A stretch of 64,000 bases of DNA. It comes from Dyadobacter sp. CY261. GTDB lineage: Bacteria; Bacteroidota; Bacteroidia; Cytophagales; Spirosomataceae. Below, piece by piece: positions 53,070 to 62,531 of the stretch (position 1 is the stretch's first letter; each line of letters starts with the position of its first letter). A model generated the notes under the pieces. It saw nothing but the letters and a program-made list of their open reading frames with translations. It was not told the DNA's origin and made no database searches. The position numbers were made by a program, and so were the translations under genes. Where the stretch lies: contig NZ_JAKCPW010000010.1 in the NCBI RefSeq assembly GCF_021440085.1, forward strand, positions 1 through 64,000, given 5' to 3'.

Positions 53070-53918
53070 ATGAGAGCTATTTTTATCCTGGTTACGATTT
53101 TCCTTTTCAAACTGGACCTGCCTGAATCTGGACTGTCGCCGGCTCCCATCCCGCTTTGTCACACGCCAGCGAATGCGATGTCGGAGCTCGCCTCGAACGC
53201 AGATTTTCGGATGTTGCACGAAACACCGCTCGCATTTACCTACCAGGGAGCCGGTGAAACCGTAACTTTCCCGACATCCGACGGCAAAACTGCTTCTGGC
53301 TTTCTGCTCAAATCGCCGAAGACATCAGACAAATGGCTTTTTGTGTACCAGGAATGGTGGGGATTGAATGACTACATCAAACAGGAAGCCGCCAAACTGC
53401 ACAAAGACCTCGGCGATGTGAATGTCCTCGCGCTCGACATGTACGACGGCAAAGTAAGCACCACGCGCGAAGAAGCGGGCAAGCTTATGCAAGGAGCCTC
53501 CGCTGAGCGACTTGCTGCGATCACTCAGGGCGGCAGCCAATATGCGGGTGCCAATGCAAAAATCGCCAGCATCGGCTGGTGCTTCGGCGGAATGCTCTCA
53601 TTACAGCACGCGATCGCCGGCGGGAAGCAGATAGTGGGTTGTGTGATGTACTACGGCCGTCCCGAAAGCGACATCGAGAAACTCAAAAAGCTTAACACCG
53701 ACGTCCTGGGCATTTTCGGCAGCCAGGACCAAGGCATCCCACCAGCAACCGTCGCCAAATTCGAAGAAGACATGAAAACCGCCGGCAAAAAAGTTACCAT
53801 CAAAATGTACGACGCAGTCCACGCCTTCGCCAACCCCAGCAACGCGAAATATGATGCAGCAGCGGCGGCTGATGCTTATAAATTATCGCTGGAGTATTTG
53901 AAGAGGAAATTGGGGTGA
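53070..53918 (+). CDS. Exported dienelactone hydrolase-family protein
   Basis: 282 residues with an N-terminal hydrophobic signal (MRAIFILVTIFLFKLDLP). The catalytic triad is C171 (SIGWCFGGML), D220 (GIFGSQDQGIPP) and H251 (DAVHAFANP), and LFVYQEWWGLNDYIKQEAAKL is typical of the family. It hydrolyses an ester or lactone bond; the substrate is unspecified, and export argues against the classical chlorocatechol role. TATTTTTG at 53013-53020 is a candidate -7 element. Confidence 0.88.
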   Translation: MRAIFILVTIFLFKLDLPESGLSPAPIPLCHTPANAMSELASNADFRMLHETPLAFTYQGAGETVTFPTSDGKTASGFLLKSPKTSDKWLFVYQEWWGLNDYIKQEAAKLHKDLGDVNVLALDMYDGKVSTTREEAGKLMQGASAERLAAITQGGSQYAGANAKIASIGWCFGGMLSLQHAIAGGKQIVGCVMYYGRPESDIEKLKKLNTDVLGIFGSQDQGIPPATVAKFEEDMKTAGKKVTIKMYDAVHAFANPSNAKYDAAAAADAYKLSLEYLKRKLG

Positions 53919-54015
53919 TATTTCGGTCTTTATTTGCTACCGATATTATATCCCTCACGGCATCTCCGGCGTTTTACCGGCATTGTGAGTTCAGGCAAAA
54001 ATTCAAGAAGTATAA

Positions 54016-54049
54016 CGAACAAAGCCCGGCTCACACCGGGCTTTGTTCG
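54016..54049. terminator. Bidirectional terminator
   Basis: CGAACAAAGCCCGG (54016-54029) and CCGGGCTTTGTTCG (54036-54049) make a perfect 14-bp stem with a 6-base loop between convergent genes. T and A runs near the hairpin suit both directions. Confidence 0.85.
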
Positions 54050-54064
54050 CTTATGTAAAATAAC

Positions 54065-56299
54065 TTATTCTCCTTTTCTCTCCAACCGCACCACTCGCGT
54101 GGCAGGATCGACATTACCATCAGCCGGTGCCGCAGCCACGGTCACCACCTGCGCCTTGTCTTCAACTTTGACGCTACCCACTTCGTGCTTGCCAGTACCG
54201 ATGTGCGGGGCGATGACGAGCGATACGATGGACATGAGTTTGATGAGAATGTTCATCGAAGGCCCGGAAGTATCTTTGAATGGGTCACCGACTGTGTCTC
54301 CCGTTACCGCCGCCTTGTGCGGTTCGGATTTTTTGTAGTAGGTTTCTCCGTCGATCACCACCCCTTTTTCAAAAGACTTCTTGGCATTATCCCAGGCACC
54401 GCCTGCATTGTTTTGAAATATCCCCATTAAAACACCCGAAACTGTAACCCCGGCAAGTGTTCCCCCCAGTACTTCGGGCCCGAACAGAAACCCGACGGCT
54501 ACGGGAACCAGTAAAGCGATAAGTCCGGGGGCAATCATTTCCCTGATGGATGCCTGAGTGGAAATGGCGACGCATTTATCATATTCGGGCTTTGTTGTCC
54601 CTTCCATAATGCCGGGCAGTTCGCGGAACTGGCGACGTACTTCCTCCACCATTTTCATAGCGGCACGCCCTACGGCGGCGATAGCGAGAGAAGAGAAAAT
54701 GAACGGGATCATCGCCCCTACGAACAATCCTGCCAGCACATTCGCTTTATAAATGTCGATCGAACTGATGCCTGCCACGCCGCAGAATGCAGCGAAAAGC
54801 GCCAGGGAAGTCAATGCAGCAGACGCGATCGCAAAACCTTTTCCAGTAGCCGCAGTGGTGTTTCCTACCGCATCCAGGATGTCCGTACGGCCACGTACTT
54901 CTTCCGGCAGATGCGCCATTTCGGCGATACCACCGGCATTATCGGCGATTGGGCCGAATGCGTCGATAGCGAGCTGCATAGCCGTTGTCGCCATCATCCC
55001 GGCAGCAGCAATCGCCACCCCGTACAGACCGGCCACTTCATAGCTCAGGGAGATACCTGCGGCCAATACGAGCGTAGGTACCACGGTAGATTCCATCCCC
55101 ACCGAAAGCCCGCCGATAATGTTCGTCGCATGACCGGTTTTAGACTGATTGACAATAGATTGCACGGGACGCTTACCCATGGCTGTATAAAATTCTGTAA
55201 TCATTGACATGATCGCACCTACAACAGAACCGAGCAGAATGGCGAGGTATACATTCATCGCCGTGAAATCAACGCCACGGATATTCAGGTTTCCCTCGGG
55301 CAACATCCACATGGTGAGTGGGTAACTTACGATCAGGACCAGAATGATAGAACCCCAGTTTCCGCGGTTTAATGCGCCTTGTACATTGCCCTGATCGTTG
55401 CTTACGCGCACCAGCAGCATACTGATGATAGAAGCGATCAAACCAACACCGGCAATTACCATCGGCAGCAAAATCGGTGCAATGCCTCCGAAGTTATCGG
55501 TGCCGCTCGATACGATCTCGCGGCCCAGAACCATTGTGGCGAGGATAGTCGCCACATAGGAACCAAAAAGGTCGGCACCCATACCGGCCACGTCGCCTAC
55601 ATTGTCACCCACGTTGTCGGCGATGGTAGCGGGGTTGCGTGGATCGTCTTCGGGAATACCGGCTTCAACTTTACCCACGAGGTCGGCTCCTACGTCCGCT
55701 GCTTTGGTATAAATACCTCCGCCTACACGTGCAAAAAGCGCGATCGACTCGGCACCCAGCGAGAAGCCCGCCAGTACTTCGAGCACCCGCTCCATCGGCA
55801 AGCCGTTGACATCAGTGCTATCCCCCACAAAAACCGCGTACAATAAAATGAACAAACCACCTAGCCCCAGCACCGCGAGGCTCGCTACACCGATACCCAT
55901 CACCGAACCGCCTGTAAACGACACTTCCAGTGCCTTGGTAAGGCTTGTACGCGCTGCCTGCGTGGTGCGTACATTCGATTTCGTGGCGATATTCATGCCG
56001 ACGTAACCGGCAAATGCAGATATAAATGCACCCGCAAGAAACGACAAGCCAATAAAAGGACTTGAATTTTCAACCAATGTTCCGGAGTAACCCAGTAACA
56101 CACTCACAATCAGACCAAAAATAATGAGTACACGCCATTCGGCTCTCAGGAAGGCCAGGGCACCGTCTGCAATTGCATCCGCGATGGTTTTCATTTCAGG
56201 ATTCCCTACATCCTGCCGGATAACCCAACTTCTTTTGAAGAACATAACCAGCAAGCCAACAAGGCCTAACGCCGGCACTAAATAGGTAATGTTACTCAT
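54065..56299 (-). CDS. hppA: Membrane-bound ion-translocating pyrophosphatase, K+-dependent type
   Basis: 744 residues with about 16 transmembrane helices. It couples hydrolysis of pyrophosphate to H+ (or Na+) pumping across the inner membrane. The PPi site is DVGADLVGKVEAGIPEDDP with the following NPATIADNVGDNVGDVAGMG; the second acidic motif is in GPIADNAGGIAEM. The sequence GNTTAATGKGFA has Ala where K+-independent enzymes have Lys, indicating the K+-dependent class. H+ versus Na+ specificity cannot be decided by eye. It is transcribed alone. Confidence 0.95.
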   Translation of the reverse strand: MSNITYLVPALGLVGLLVMFFKRSWVIRQDVGNPEMKTIADAIADGALAFLRAEWRVLIIFGLIVSVLLGYSGTLVENSSPFIGLSFLAGAFISAFAGYVGMNIATKSNVRTTQAARTSLTKALEVSFTGGSVMGIGVASLAVLGLGGLFILLYAVFVGDSTDVNGLPMERVLEVLAGFSLGAESIALFARVGGGIYTKAADVGADLVGKVEAGIPEDDPRNPATIADNVGDNVGDVAGMGADLFGSYVATILATMVLGREIVSSGTDNFGGIAPILLPMVIAGVGLIASIISMLLVRVSNDQGNVQGALNRGNWGSIILVLIVSYPLTMWMLPEGNLNIRGVDFTAMNVYLAILLGSVVGAIMSMITEFYTAMGKRPVQSIVNQSKTGHATNIIGGLSVGMESTVVPTLVLAAGISLSYEVAGLYGVAIAAAGMMATTAMQLAIDAFGPIADNAGGIAEMAHLPEEVRGRTDILDAVGNTTAATGKGFAIASAALTSLALFAAFCGVAGISSIDIYKANVLAGLFVGAMIPFIFSSLAIAAVGRAAMKMVEEVRRQFRELPGIMEGTTKPEYDKCVAISTQASIREMIAPGLIALLVPVAVGFLFGPEVLGGTLAGVTVSGVLMGIFQNNAGGAWDNAKKSFEKGVVIDGETYYKKSEPHKAAVTGDTVGDPFKDTSGPSMNILIKLMSIVSLVIAPHIGTGKHEVGSVKVEDKAQVVTVAAAPADGNVDPATRVVRLERKGE

Positions 56300-56580
56300 G
56301 CTATGATCTAAGATTTGGTTAAATGGTTTTTATAATTCTCGTAAATATAGAGAAAGGCACCTCATATCAAAATCGCAAAACCCTTATTTTTGACCAATTC
56401 GTATAGATTTTATAAAAATTCTGTGAGAATTTGGGCCATTTCGGAAGGCACTCTATGATAACAAACTGGCTCTCAAGGAATAACAGAATTGTATGGAGAA
56501 GATGTCGGGCAATGCCGATCGTATCACTTTAAAATGAATAAATTGATATAATCAGAGAAAATCGTGGAGAAAAGGATACC

Positions 56581-57741
56581 CTAATGCCTCTGACGAAGCA
56601 AGGACAGAAGCAAAAAGCTGATGACAAAACCAACTGCACCGGCGGCCACAGCAAGGAGCGTACCACCTAAAAAATATTGTACGAAGTTGACATGAATCGA
56701 CGCCAATGTGAGGTTTTCGACGGACGTGATCTGGACGGAATTCTGGTAGAACAACCCGCCAAACTTGTAGCTAGCGTAAATGATAAACGGAATGGCCGGC
56801 GGGATGCTGATGTGCGCAGCCGTGAGAAACAGTACCTTGTTCATCCGGAAAAGGATCGACAGCGGAATGCCCACCATCAATTGAAAACCCCAGATCGGGA
56901 CGATACCCATGAAAAAACCAAAACCGATCGACTTTGCCTTGCTGAAATTACTTTCCCCGGGCTTTACGGCTTCGTCACGGATGATCTTCCAGAGGCCTTT
57001 TTTTTTAATGTAGCGAAACAGCCGCTTCGGCAGGTAATAAGCCAGTGTGAGCGTTACCAGCCAGGTATTAAGAATGCTGATGCGGGTAAAATCACGAAAC
57101 GGCCTGAAATGCGTTACCCGTTCATTTTTATCGTAGATAACCTGAATATTGATCGGAATAATAGGTACATCCTTCCAGGCCATTTTTACGATCACTTCGA
57201 TCTCAGTCTCAAATTTTGTTGTGAAAAGGGTTATCCGTTTCAATGGTTCGAGCGGATAAAGCCGGAAGCCGGTCTGTGTGTCGGGTAATGTTAGCCCGGT
57301 CTCCAATTTGAACCAGAAATTGGAAAACTTGTTGCCGAAAGAGCTTTTGCCCGGTACTCCCTCCTGCTCCATATTCCGCGATCCCATGAGCAGCGCGCCG
57401 GGATTAGCCCTGGCAGCTTCGATGAAAAGCGGAATGTCGGAAGGCAAATGCTGGCCGTCGGAATCGATGGTAATGGCCTTTTCAAAGCCAAGCCGGATGG
57501 CTTCGGCAAAGGCTTTTCGCAACGAAAAGCCCTTTCCCTTGTTTACTGCATTGTCGAGCACGCGTATCCTTGGGCCGTAGCCGGCCAGGATCGAAACCGT
57601 GTCGTCGGTTGACCCGTCATTTACTACAATTACTTCCTGTCCCTGTGCATATTGCAAAACGCCGTCGATCACCCGCCGCAAAGTGTTACGATTATTATAG
57701 GTGGGAATGATCACGCAGCACTGGATATCCGACAGGGTCAT
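56581..57741 (-). CDS. GT2 glycosyltransferase fused to DUF2062, pigment-cluster end
   Basis: 386 residues. The N-terminal GT-A domain (1-230) has VIIPTYNNRNTLRRV, VVNDGSTDDT and the D93-S-D95 metal motif (TIDSDGQHLP), like dolichol-phosphate mannosyltransferases. The C-terminal DUF2062 domain (about 255-386) has three to four transmembrane segments (IGFGFFMGIVPIWGFQLMVGIP). This fusion recurs in flexirubin/aryl-polyene clusters of Bacteroidota. It is 29 bases after the dehydratase gene and ends the visible leftward operon. It probably transfers a sugar or tailors the lipid head group. Confidence 0.88.
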   Translation of the reverse strand: MTLSDIQCCVIIPTYNNRNTLRRVIDGVLQYAQGQEVIVVNDGSTDDTVSILAGYGPRIRVLDNAVNKGKGFSLRKAFAEAIRLGFEKAITIDSDGQHLPSDIPLFIEAARANPGALLMGSRNMEQEGVPGKSSFGNKFSNFWFKLETGLTLPDTQTGFRLYPLEPLKRITLFTTKFETEIEVIVKMAWKDVPIIPINIQVIYDKNERVTHFRPFRDFTRISILNTWLVTLTLAYYLPKRLFRYIKKKGLWKIIRDEAVKPGESNFSKAKSIGFGFFMGIVPIWGFQLMVGIPLSILFRMNKVLFLTAAHISIPPAIPFIIYASYKFGGLFYQNSVQITSVENLTLASIHVNFVQYFLGGTLLAVAAGAVGFVISFLLLSLLRQRH

Positions 57742-57770
57742 CGCGACTTATGGTTATTGGATCGAATAGA

Positions 57771-58127
57771 TTAACTGAAACTGGCCCTGATTTTGAAATA
57801 AGTCTTGCCATTATGCGCGCCGGACGCGGACACATCCAGCGGCACATCTCCTTTGAACTGAATATGAATGGTCATTTCCTCAGTTTCAGAAGGGTTAAAA
57901 ACTTCCAGAAACTTACAGGTACTCATTTCCTTCAATGCCAATGGCTTTCCCAGAGCCTTTGCAAGAACAGATTTCACCATTTCAAGCTGAACTACGCCCG
58001 GAAGTACCGGCGAGCCGGGAAAATGCCCTTGAAAAACCGGATGCGAGGCATCGATTCCCATCTGGCAGTTGATCTGGTCCCCGTTCTGATCCAGGCTCAG
58101 GATCGTGTAAAGGTCATTTAAGGCCAT
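57771..58127 (-). CDS. FabZ-like 3-hydroxyacyl-ACP dehydratase
   Basis: 118 residues, a single hotdog fold. The motif HPVFQGHFPGSPVLPGVVQLEM is the FabZ/FabA active-site helix with the catalytic His. It likely dehydrates 3-hydroxyacyl-ACP to build the polyene chain. It overlaps the stop of the LolA gene by one base, placing it inside the pigment operon. It is shorter than housekeeping FabZ (about 145 residues). Confidence 0.85.
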   Translation of the reverse strand: MALNDLYTILSLDQNGDQINCQMGIDASHPVFQGHFPGSPVLPGVVQLEMVKSVLAKALGKPLALKEMSTCKFLEVFNPSETEEMTIHIQFKGDVPLDVSASGAHNGKTYFKIRASFS

Positions 58128-58759
58128 CAGAGTTCTTTGAAAAGGTTATCCGCGATCGGCTGGTTAAATTTCTCCTGCTGGAATTTCATCATGCTCTTGT
58201 CGCCGCCTTTCTCAAAAAATGAAAGCTCTTTCAGGTGCAGGGAGCTTTTCGAAAAGTTCATGGTGATTTTAGAATAGATATTTTTCAACCGTCGGTTGAC
58301 GGGCGTGAGCACGATCTGATAATGGTCTTCGTTTTCCAGACAAGCTGTCGAAAAGCCCTTATTCTGCTGAAAATCGCCATTCACAAGCCCAATCATCAGT
58401 TCCTTAATCTGCGCGGCCATGCGCCCGGCCTGTCCCACATTCTTTTCCTTGCTTCCCTCCTGCACACGCAGCTTATCCCCGTTGATCAGGATAACGTATT
58501 TCGAAGGTGTCCGCTGCTCCCAGCGCATCTTGTCCTTTTGCTGGTAATAGAATAAACCGCCCGATTTCTCGGGTTCTTTCAGCACGGCCAGGTATTTTTC
58601 TTCGGTAAATGATGCCTGAATGGACGTGGTGGCCTGCGAAGTTTTACGCAGGTCGGCCAATACCTTTTCCGGGTTTGCCACCGGTTTGAACGACTGCGCA
58701 AAAACGGTGGTGGCAAGACACGTCAGACAGCTAATGATCAATAAATTAATTCGTTTCAT
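58127..58759 (-). CDS. LolA-like outer-membrane lipoprotein carrier protein
   Basis: 210 residues with a signal peptide (INLLIISCLTCLATTVFAQ). The LolA pattern is TSIQASFTEEKYLAVLKEPEKSGG, then FYYQQKDKMRWEQRTPSKYVILINGDKL, as in periplasmic lipoprotein carriers. LolA homologues are regular members of aryl-polyene and flexirubin clusters, where they may carry the hydrophobic product across the periplasm. It overlaps the deacetylase gene by 14 bases. Confidence 0.88.
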   Translation of the reverse strand: MKRINLLIISCLTCLATTVFAQSFKPVANPEKVLADLRKTSQATTSIQASFTEEKYLAVLKEPEKSGGLFYYQQKDKMRWEQRTPSKYVILINGDKLRVQEGSKEKNVGQAGRMAAQIKELMIGLVNGDFQQNKGFSTACLENEDHYQIVLTPVNRRLKNIYSKITMNFSKSSLHLKELSFFEKGGDKSMMKFQQEKFNQPIADNLFKEL

Positions 58760-59516
58760 AAGGCTCCTTCCCGATCAGTCGCGGGAGCGGTTCTATTTTA
58801 ATACCCATTTCACGGCAATGCCCGATGATGTCCGGCAGCGTATCGGCTGTCAGCGGCAGATGGTCATGGAGCAGAACGATGTCCCTGGGTTTTAATTTTG
58901 AAATGATTTTTTGAATAAGCTGGTACTTGTTCTTCGCACGCGTATCCATGCTCCGGAGCGACCAGCCGATCGACTCCATTTTCAAATCCTTCAAAACTCC
59001 TGCATATCGCGGATTGGTCACGCCGAATGGAGGCCGGAAGAATACCGGCACCTGGCCTGTAATGTCGCGGATCGCTTCGTTGCATCGTTGGATGTCGGAC
59101 CGAAGCTTTTTGCTCGAAAACAGACCAATCAGGTAATGATGGCTGTATGAATGGTTCGCGATCGTATGGCCTTCTTCCACGATCTGCCGCAGAAGGTCAG
59201 GATACTCCACGGCTTTCCTCCCTATCACGAAAAAGGTCGCTTTTACGTTGTTTTCCCGTAGTGTTTCGAGAATGCGGGGCGTCGATTCAGGATCGGGACC
59301 GTCGTCGAAGGTCAGCGCAATCGCTTTAACGCGGCCTTTATTGATGGACTTAACAAAATAATTAGCCTGGATTTGTGACGAACCGTAAGCTACCACACTG
59401 ATAAAAAGCAGTGCAATACCACCCAGCACAAACCACAGATAATCTGTTTCCCCAAAAATGACGAAACTCAGGGCGGCCGCAGTAATGCAGAAGGCTATGA
59501 CCAGGTTATGCTTCAA
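58746..59516 (-). CDS. Polysaccharide deacetylase (NodB-like) in the pigment operon
   Basis: 256 residues. Two N-terminal transmembrane segments (about 5-47) anchor the catalytic domain outside. The metal triad is D72 (ALTFDDGPD) with H122 and H126 (ANHSYSHH), and RPPFG (161-165) is also present. It probably removes acetyl groups from a glycan or from a pigment-linked sugar. It overlaps the neighbouring ketosynthase-like gene by 11 bases, so translation is coupled. Confidence 0.9.
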   Translation of the reverse strand: MKHNLVIAFCITAAALSFVIFGETDYLWFVLGGIALLFISVVAYGSSQIQANYFVKSINKGRVKAIALTFDDGPDPESTPRILETLRENNVKATFFVIGRKAVEYPDLLRQIVEEGHTIANHSYSHHYLIGLFSSKKLRSDIQRCNEAIRDITGQVPVFFRPPFGVTNPRYAGVLKDLKMESIGWSLRSMDTRAKNKYQLIQKIISKLKPRDIVLLHDHLPLTADTLPDIIGHCREMGIKIEPLPRLIGKEPYETN

Positions 59517-60441
59517 CGGATTGCAGCAGGATTAGTCCCAAATTACTTTTTCGCAAGGCATTACAAATCAACACGTTTTTAAGTGAGGCATTGGTTTGCA
59601 ACGAATCCACAGCATAATGTAACGCAAACGCCGAAGCAGTTGCATATACACCGGAAAGTGGCAGGTAGGGCACATTTCCTTTAACACCCTGCACAGGTTC
59701 TCCCGCATGGAAAACCAGATCAACGTCACTTGCATTCAAACCATTACGGATCAGAAAAGCATCGATTTCCGCTTCTGCATTTTCAATTCCGCCGGTTGTA
59801 TGGACGTCAGTCAAGATAGCCGCGGCATTACCCCTATTTTCCTTTGAAAGCACAAAAAAAGAAGCGCCGGAAGTAAGTCGAGCCGGGGCTTCAAACGACA
59901 ATTGAGCCGCAATATCTTCCAGGATATCAATATGCTCGTCGGCTGCGCCTACCAACACGTGCCGATCACCTTCCCGCAGGAGCATCGACGCATCCAGCAA
60001 TGCGTGTTCGAATGAAAGCGTATTCTGCGTGTGTGTCATGTTATAACCATGGTTGCCAATGCTCAGCGAAATCTGCCCGGCCATGGTATTGTGTGTGGAT
60101 TGTATAAATGATGTGGGTGGAAGCAGGCCGTCCACGGTAAGCGACGTGTTCAGAAATTTCTCGGTGTCATGCAAGCAGCCTAGCCCTGTTCCCACGACGA
60201 TCGCGTCGGGTTGTTCAATTTCTGCTTGTGCGATGCAATCTTTGGAACAAGCCACCGCCATCCGTAAAATCTTGCTCATCCTGCGCAGCAACCCTGGATC
60301 AATATAAGCTTTATAATCAGGGCTGATCAACGCATTATCGGCAACGATCGGCCCCAAAGTCGACGAAAAACCCGGATTGCCAAAGGTCGGCTGGTGCGAA
60401 ACCGTAGATGCCGCGGTAATGTACAATGCCGCTTTATTCAT
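59506..60441 (-). CDS. Ketosynthase-fold protein lacking the active-site Cys (chain-length-factor-like)
   Basis: 311 residues from ATG 60441, overlapping the partner ketosynthase by 8 bases. The thiolase fold is recognisable (AIVVGTGLGCLHDTEKFL, THNTMAGQISLSIG, VLVGAADEHID), but the nucleophile segment reads MTHTQNTLSFEHALLDA with no Cys, and the HGTGT motif is replaced by FHAGEP. This fits the degenerate Ketoacyl-synt_2 subunits that pair with an active ketosynthase in aryl-polyene/flexirubin synthesis, setting chain length. Confidence 0.87.
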   Translation of the reverse strand: MNKAALYITAASTVSHQPTFGNPGFSSTLGPIVADNALISPDYKAYIDPGLLRRMSKILRMAVACSKDCIAQAEIEQPDAIVVGTGLGCLHDTEKFLNTSLTVDGLLPPTSFIQSTHNTMAGQISLSIGNHGYNMTHTQNTLSFEHALLDASMLLREGDRHVLVGAADEHIDILEDIAAQLSFEAPARLTSGASFFVLSKENRGNAAAILTDVHTTGGIENAEAEIDAFLIRNGLNASDVDLVFHAGEPVQGVKGNVPYLPLSGVYATASAFALHYAVDSLQTNASLKNVLICNALRKSNLGLILLQSVEA

Positions 60442-61618
60442 AGCGTGTAAAAACCAATGATGAATTATTGCCCCCAAAACCAAAGGAATTGGAAAGTACC
60501 GCATTTACTTCCGCGCCCGTTTCGAGTAGCGTAGCCGGTACCAATCCCGTTTCCGCAATCGAATCTTGGTAATTCAGGTTAGGATAAATGAGATGATGCT
60601 GGATGGCCAACACTGAAAATACCGCTTCGATAGCTCCCGCAGCAGCCAATGTGTGCCCGGTGAATGCCTTAGTAGAACTGAATGGCGGAATGTGATCTCC
60701 AAAAACATTCCGCAACGCGACGGACTCTGAATGATCGTTGTTTTTTGTGCCGGTGCCGTGGGCGTTCACATAGGAAACTTCATTAAGACCAATGCCCGCA
60801 CGGCGGATCGCATTTTCAATGGCCAAAGTGGCTCCTTTTCCATCCGGTGATGACGCCGTCTGATGGTAGGCGTCAGCCGCGTTGGCCCAGCCGCTTACAT
60901 TGCAAATAGGCCTGTTACCAGTCAATTGAAGGCTTTTTTCCCCTTCAAGTAACAAGAACCCAGCACCTTCGCCCAGGTTCAACCCAGCGCGCGATTCATC
61001 AAATGGCCGGCACCATTGCTCATCATAGATCATCAGCGACCGGAAACCATCGATCGTAAAGCGGCTCAATGCATCGGATCCACCCACGAGGACTCGGTCA
61101 AGCGTGCCTTGCAGGATCAGACGCGCACCGAGCATGATCGCATTCGCACCCGATGAGCAGGCTGTCGAAAGTGTATTGATATAACCTGAAATACCCAGTT
61201 CCGCTGCAATGCGCTCGGTGGTGCTGCCACTGTCGTGCGTGGTCAGTACTTGGTAATCGGGGGAATTTTGAGAAAGATAATCTTTATAAAAAACCTCGCT
61301 ACGGTCCATGCCGCCCACCGAAGTAGCCGAAATAATGCCGGTACGGATAACTCCCGAACGCTTGTTGTCCCCCCAGGCTTCACGTGCAGCCTGCAAGCCG
61401 AGCAGGGAGGTCCGCGAAACGTACTCCGTGCCGACATTTAATGACTTGCGTAAATCCTCATTGGAAGCCTTTACCTCCCCAGCCAGCGAAGCCTTCGTGC
61501 CTTGCAGATACTGCAGCGGCCCGATGCCGGATTTCCCTTCCCGCAACGCGCTCAGGTTTTCCTCCACCGACATTCCAATGGCTGACACAACGCCGATACC
61601 GGTAATGCAAACGCCCAT
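60434..61618 (-). CDS. Beta-ketoacyl-ACP synthase (active subunit)
   Basis: 394 residues. The full catalytic set C154 (STACSSGANAIML), H287 (VNAHGTGTKNND) and H322 (FTGHTLAAAG) and the terminal FGFGGNNSSLV are present. It condenses malonyl-ACP with the growing chain, probably as a heterodimer with the next, degenerate subunit. The ACP gene is 12 bases upstream. Confidence 0.94.
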   Translation of the reverse strand: MGVCITGIGVVSAIGMSVEENLSALREGKSGIGPLQYLQGTKASLAGEVKASNEDLRKSLNVGTEYVSRTSLLGLQAAREAWGDNKRSGVIRTGIISATSVGGMDRSEVFYKDYLSQNSPDYQVLTTHDSGSTTERIAAELGISGYINTLSTACSSGANAIMLGARLILQGTLDRVLVGGSDALSRFTIDGFRSLMIYDEQWCRPFDESRAGLNLGEGAGFLLLEGEKSLQLTGNRPICNVSGWANAADAYHQTASSPDGKGATLAIENAIRRAGIGLNEVSYVNAHGTGTKNNDHSESVALRNVFGDHIPPFSSTKAFTGHTLAAAGAIEAVFSVLAIQHHLIYPNLNYQDSIAETGLVPATLLETGAEVNAVLSNSFGFGGNNSSLVFTRYE

Positions 61619-61630
61619 TCGGTGTAGTGG

Positions 61631-61891
61631 TTAAGCTGCCTTTCTTTTACGGATATACTCTGCCATCGTATCGATGGACCTGAATGCTTCCTTACCCTCT
61701 TCCGGATTGGTCAGCTGAATGCCGTGGTATTTTTCGAGGAGCACAATGAGTTCGAGCGCATCGATCGAGTCCAGCCCGAGGCCCTGGTCATTGAAAAGCA
61801 GCGCGTCGTCCGCGATATCCGCCACCGTCAGGTCTTCCAGGTTAAGTTGTTCGATAATCTGTTTTTTAAGATCTTCTTTTAAGCTATCCAT
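61631..61891 (-). CDS. Acyl carrier protein
   Basis: 86 residues; phosphopantetheine attachment at S42 in GLGLDSIDALELIVLLEKY. The length and helix pattern are normal. It serves the pigment polyketide pathway rather than primary fatty-acid synthesis, to judge from its neighbours. Confidence 0.93.
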   Translation of the reverse strand: MDSLKEDLKKQIIEQLNLEDLTVADIADDALLFNDQGLGLDSIDALELIVLLEKYHGIQLTNPEEGKEAFRSIDTMAEYIRKRKAA

Positions 61892-61913
61892 ACTTCTTGT
61901 TATTTGAGCTTGA

Positions 61914-62531
61914 TTAATGTGTCGCAGCGGTCTCCAACAGGCGAAAAAGGTTTTCCTCGCTGAATTCCGTCCCGCCTTCTTTTTCCTCCACCGTAAAAAG
62001 AAACACGTCTGTATTGCCCGCTGTCACTTCCAGCCATCCGCACAATACCGCCTTTGAATCGGAAGAAGTCAGTATTTGTGCGTAGTTTTTGTAAAAATCA
62101 GGCGCGAATTTAGGCAATACGGCAAACATATTTTCACCGTACCATTTGTTCCGAATGGCTATTTCACCTATTACGATATTGGGTAATGTGTATACAAAAG
62201 TCGATGGACTAGGGGCGCTATTGGATGTGTAAGAATCTTTAAAACGTTGGTCTGTTTCCGCACTCGAAGACCTGTTGGCAAACAGCAGGGCTATCTCATC
62301 ATCTCCGTATCCCATAATTCCCGGATTGATCTTTCTGAGCAGCTCCGAAGCCAGAAAGCCAGCCTGCGACAACTTATCCATTTTGTAAAACTTAGGATAG
62401 CTAAAATCGAAATGCCTATAAATTTGTTTGAACCACGAGTCTTCCAAAGCAACATTCCGACGCAGCTTTACTTCTCCATTCACCGCACAGACATCCTCTG
62501 TCAATCTGCAATATGCAGTAATCACGCTCAT
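61914..62531 (-). CDS. Degenerate ketosynthase-like protein of the pigment cluster, uncharacterised
   Basis: 205 residues. It retains fragments of a ketosynthase N-terminal fold (FYKMDKLSQAGFLASELL, DDEIALLFANRSSSAETDQRF, FVYTLPNIVIGEIAIRNKWYGENMF) but is half length, and the nucleophile position in PNIVIGEIAIRN has no Cys. Proteins of this size occupy the same position, next to the ACP, in Bacteroidota flexirubin clusters. It overlaps the adjacent ketosynthase gene by 4 bases. Role unknown, perhaps a scaffolding or partner subunit. Confidence 0.7.
   Translation of the reverse strand: MSVITAYCRLTEDVCAVNGEVKLRRNVALEDSWFKQIYRHFDFSYPKFYKMDKLSQAGFLASELLRKINPGIMGYGDDEIALLFANRSSSAETDQRFKDSYTSNSAPSPSTFVYTLPNIVIGEIAIRNKWYGENMFAVLPKFAPDFYKNYAQILTSSDSKAVLCGWLEVTAGNTDVFLFTVEEKEGGTEFSEENLFRLLETAATH

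Noticed and set aside
56300..56580. Gap between the pyrophosphatase and the pigment operon as a small gene or RNA
   Set aside because: I saw no frame, strong hairpin or promoter match; it appears to be plain AT-rich spacer.
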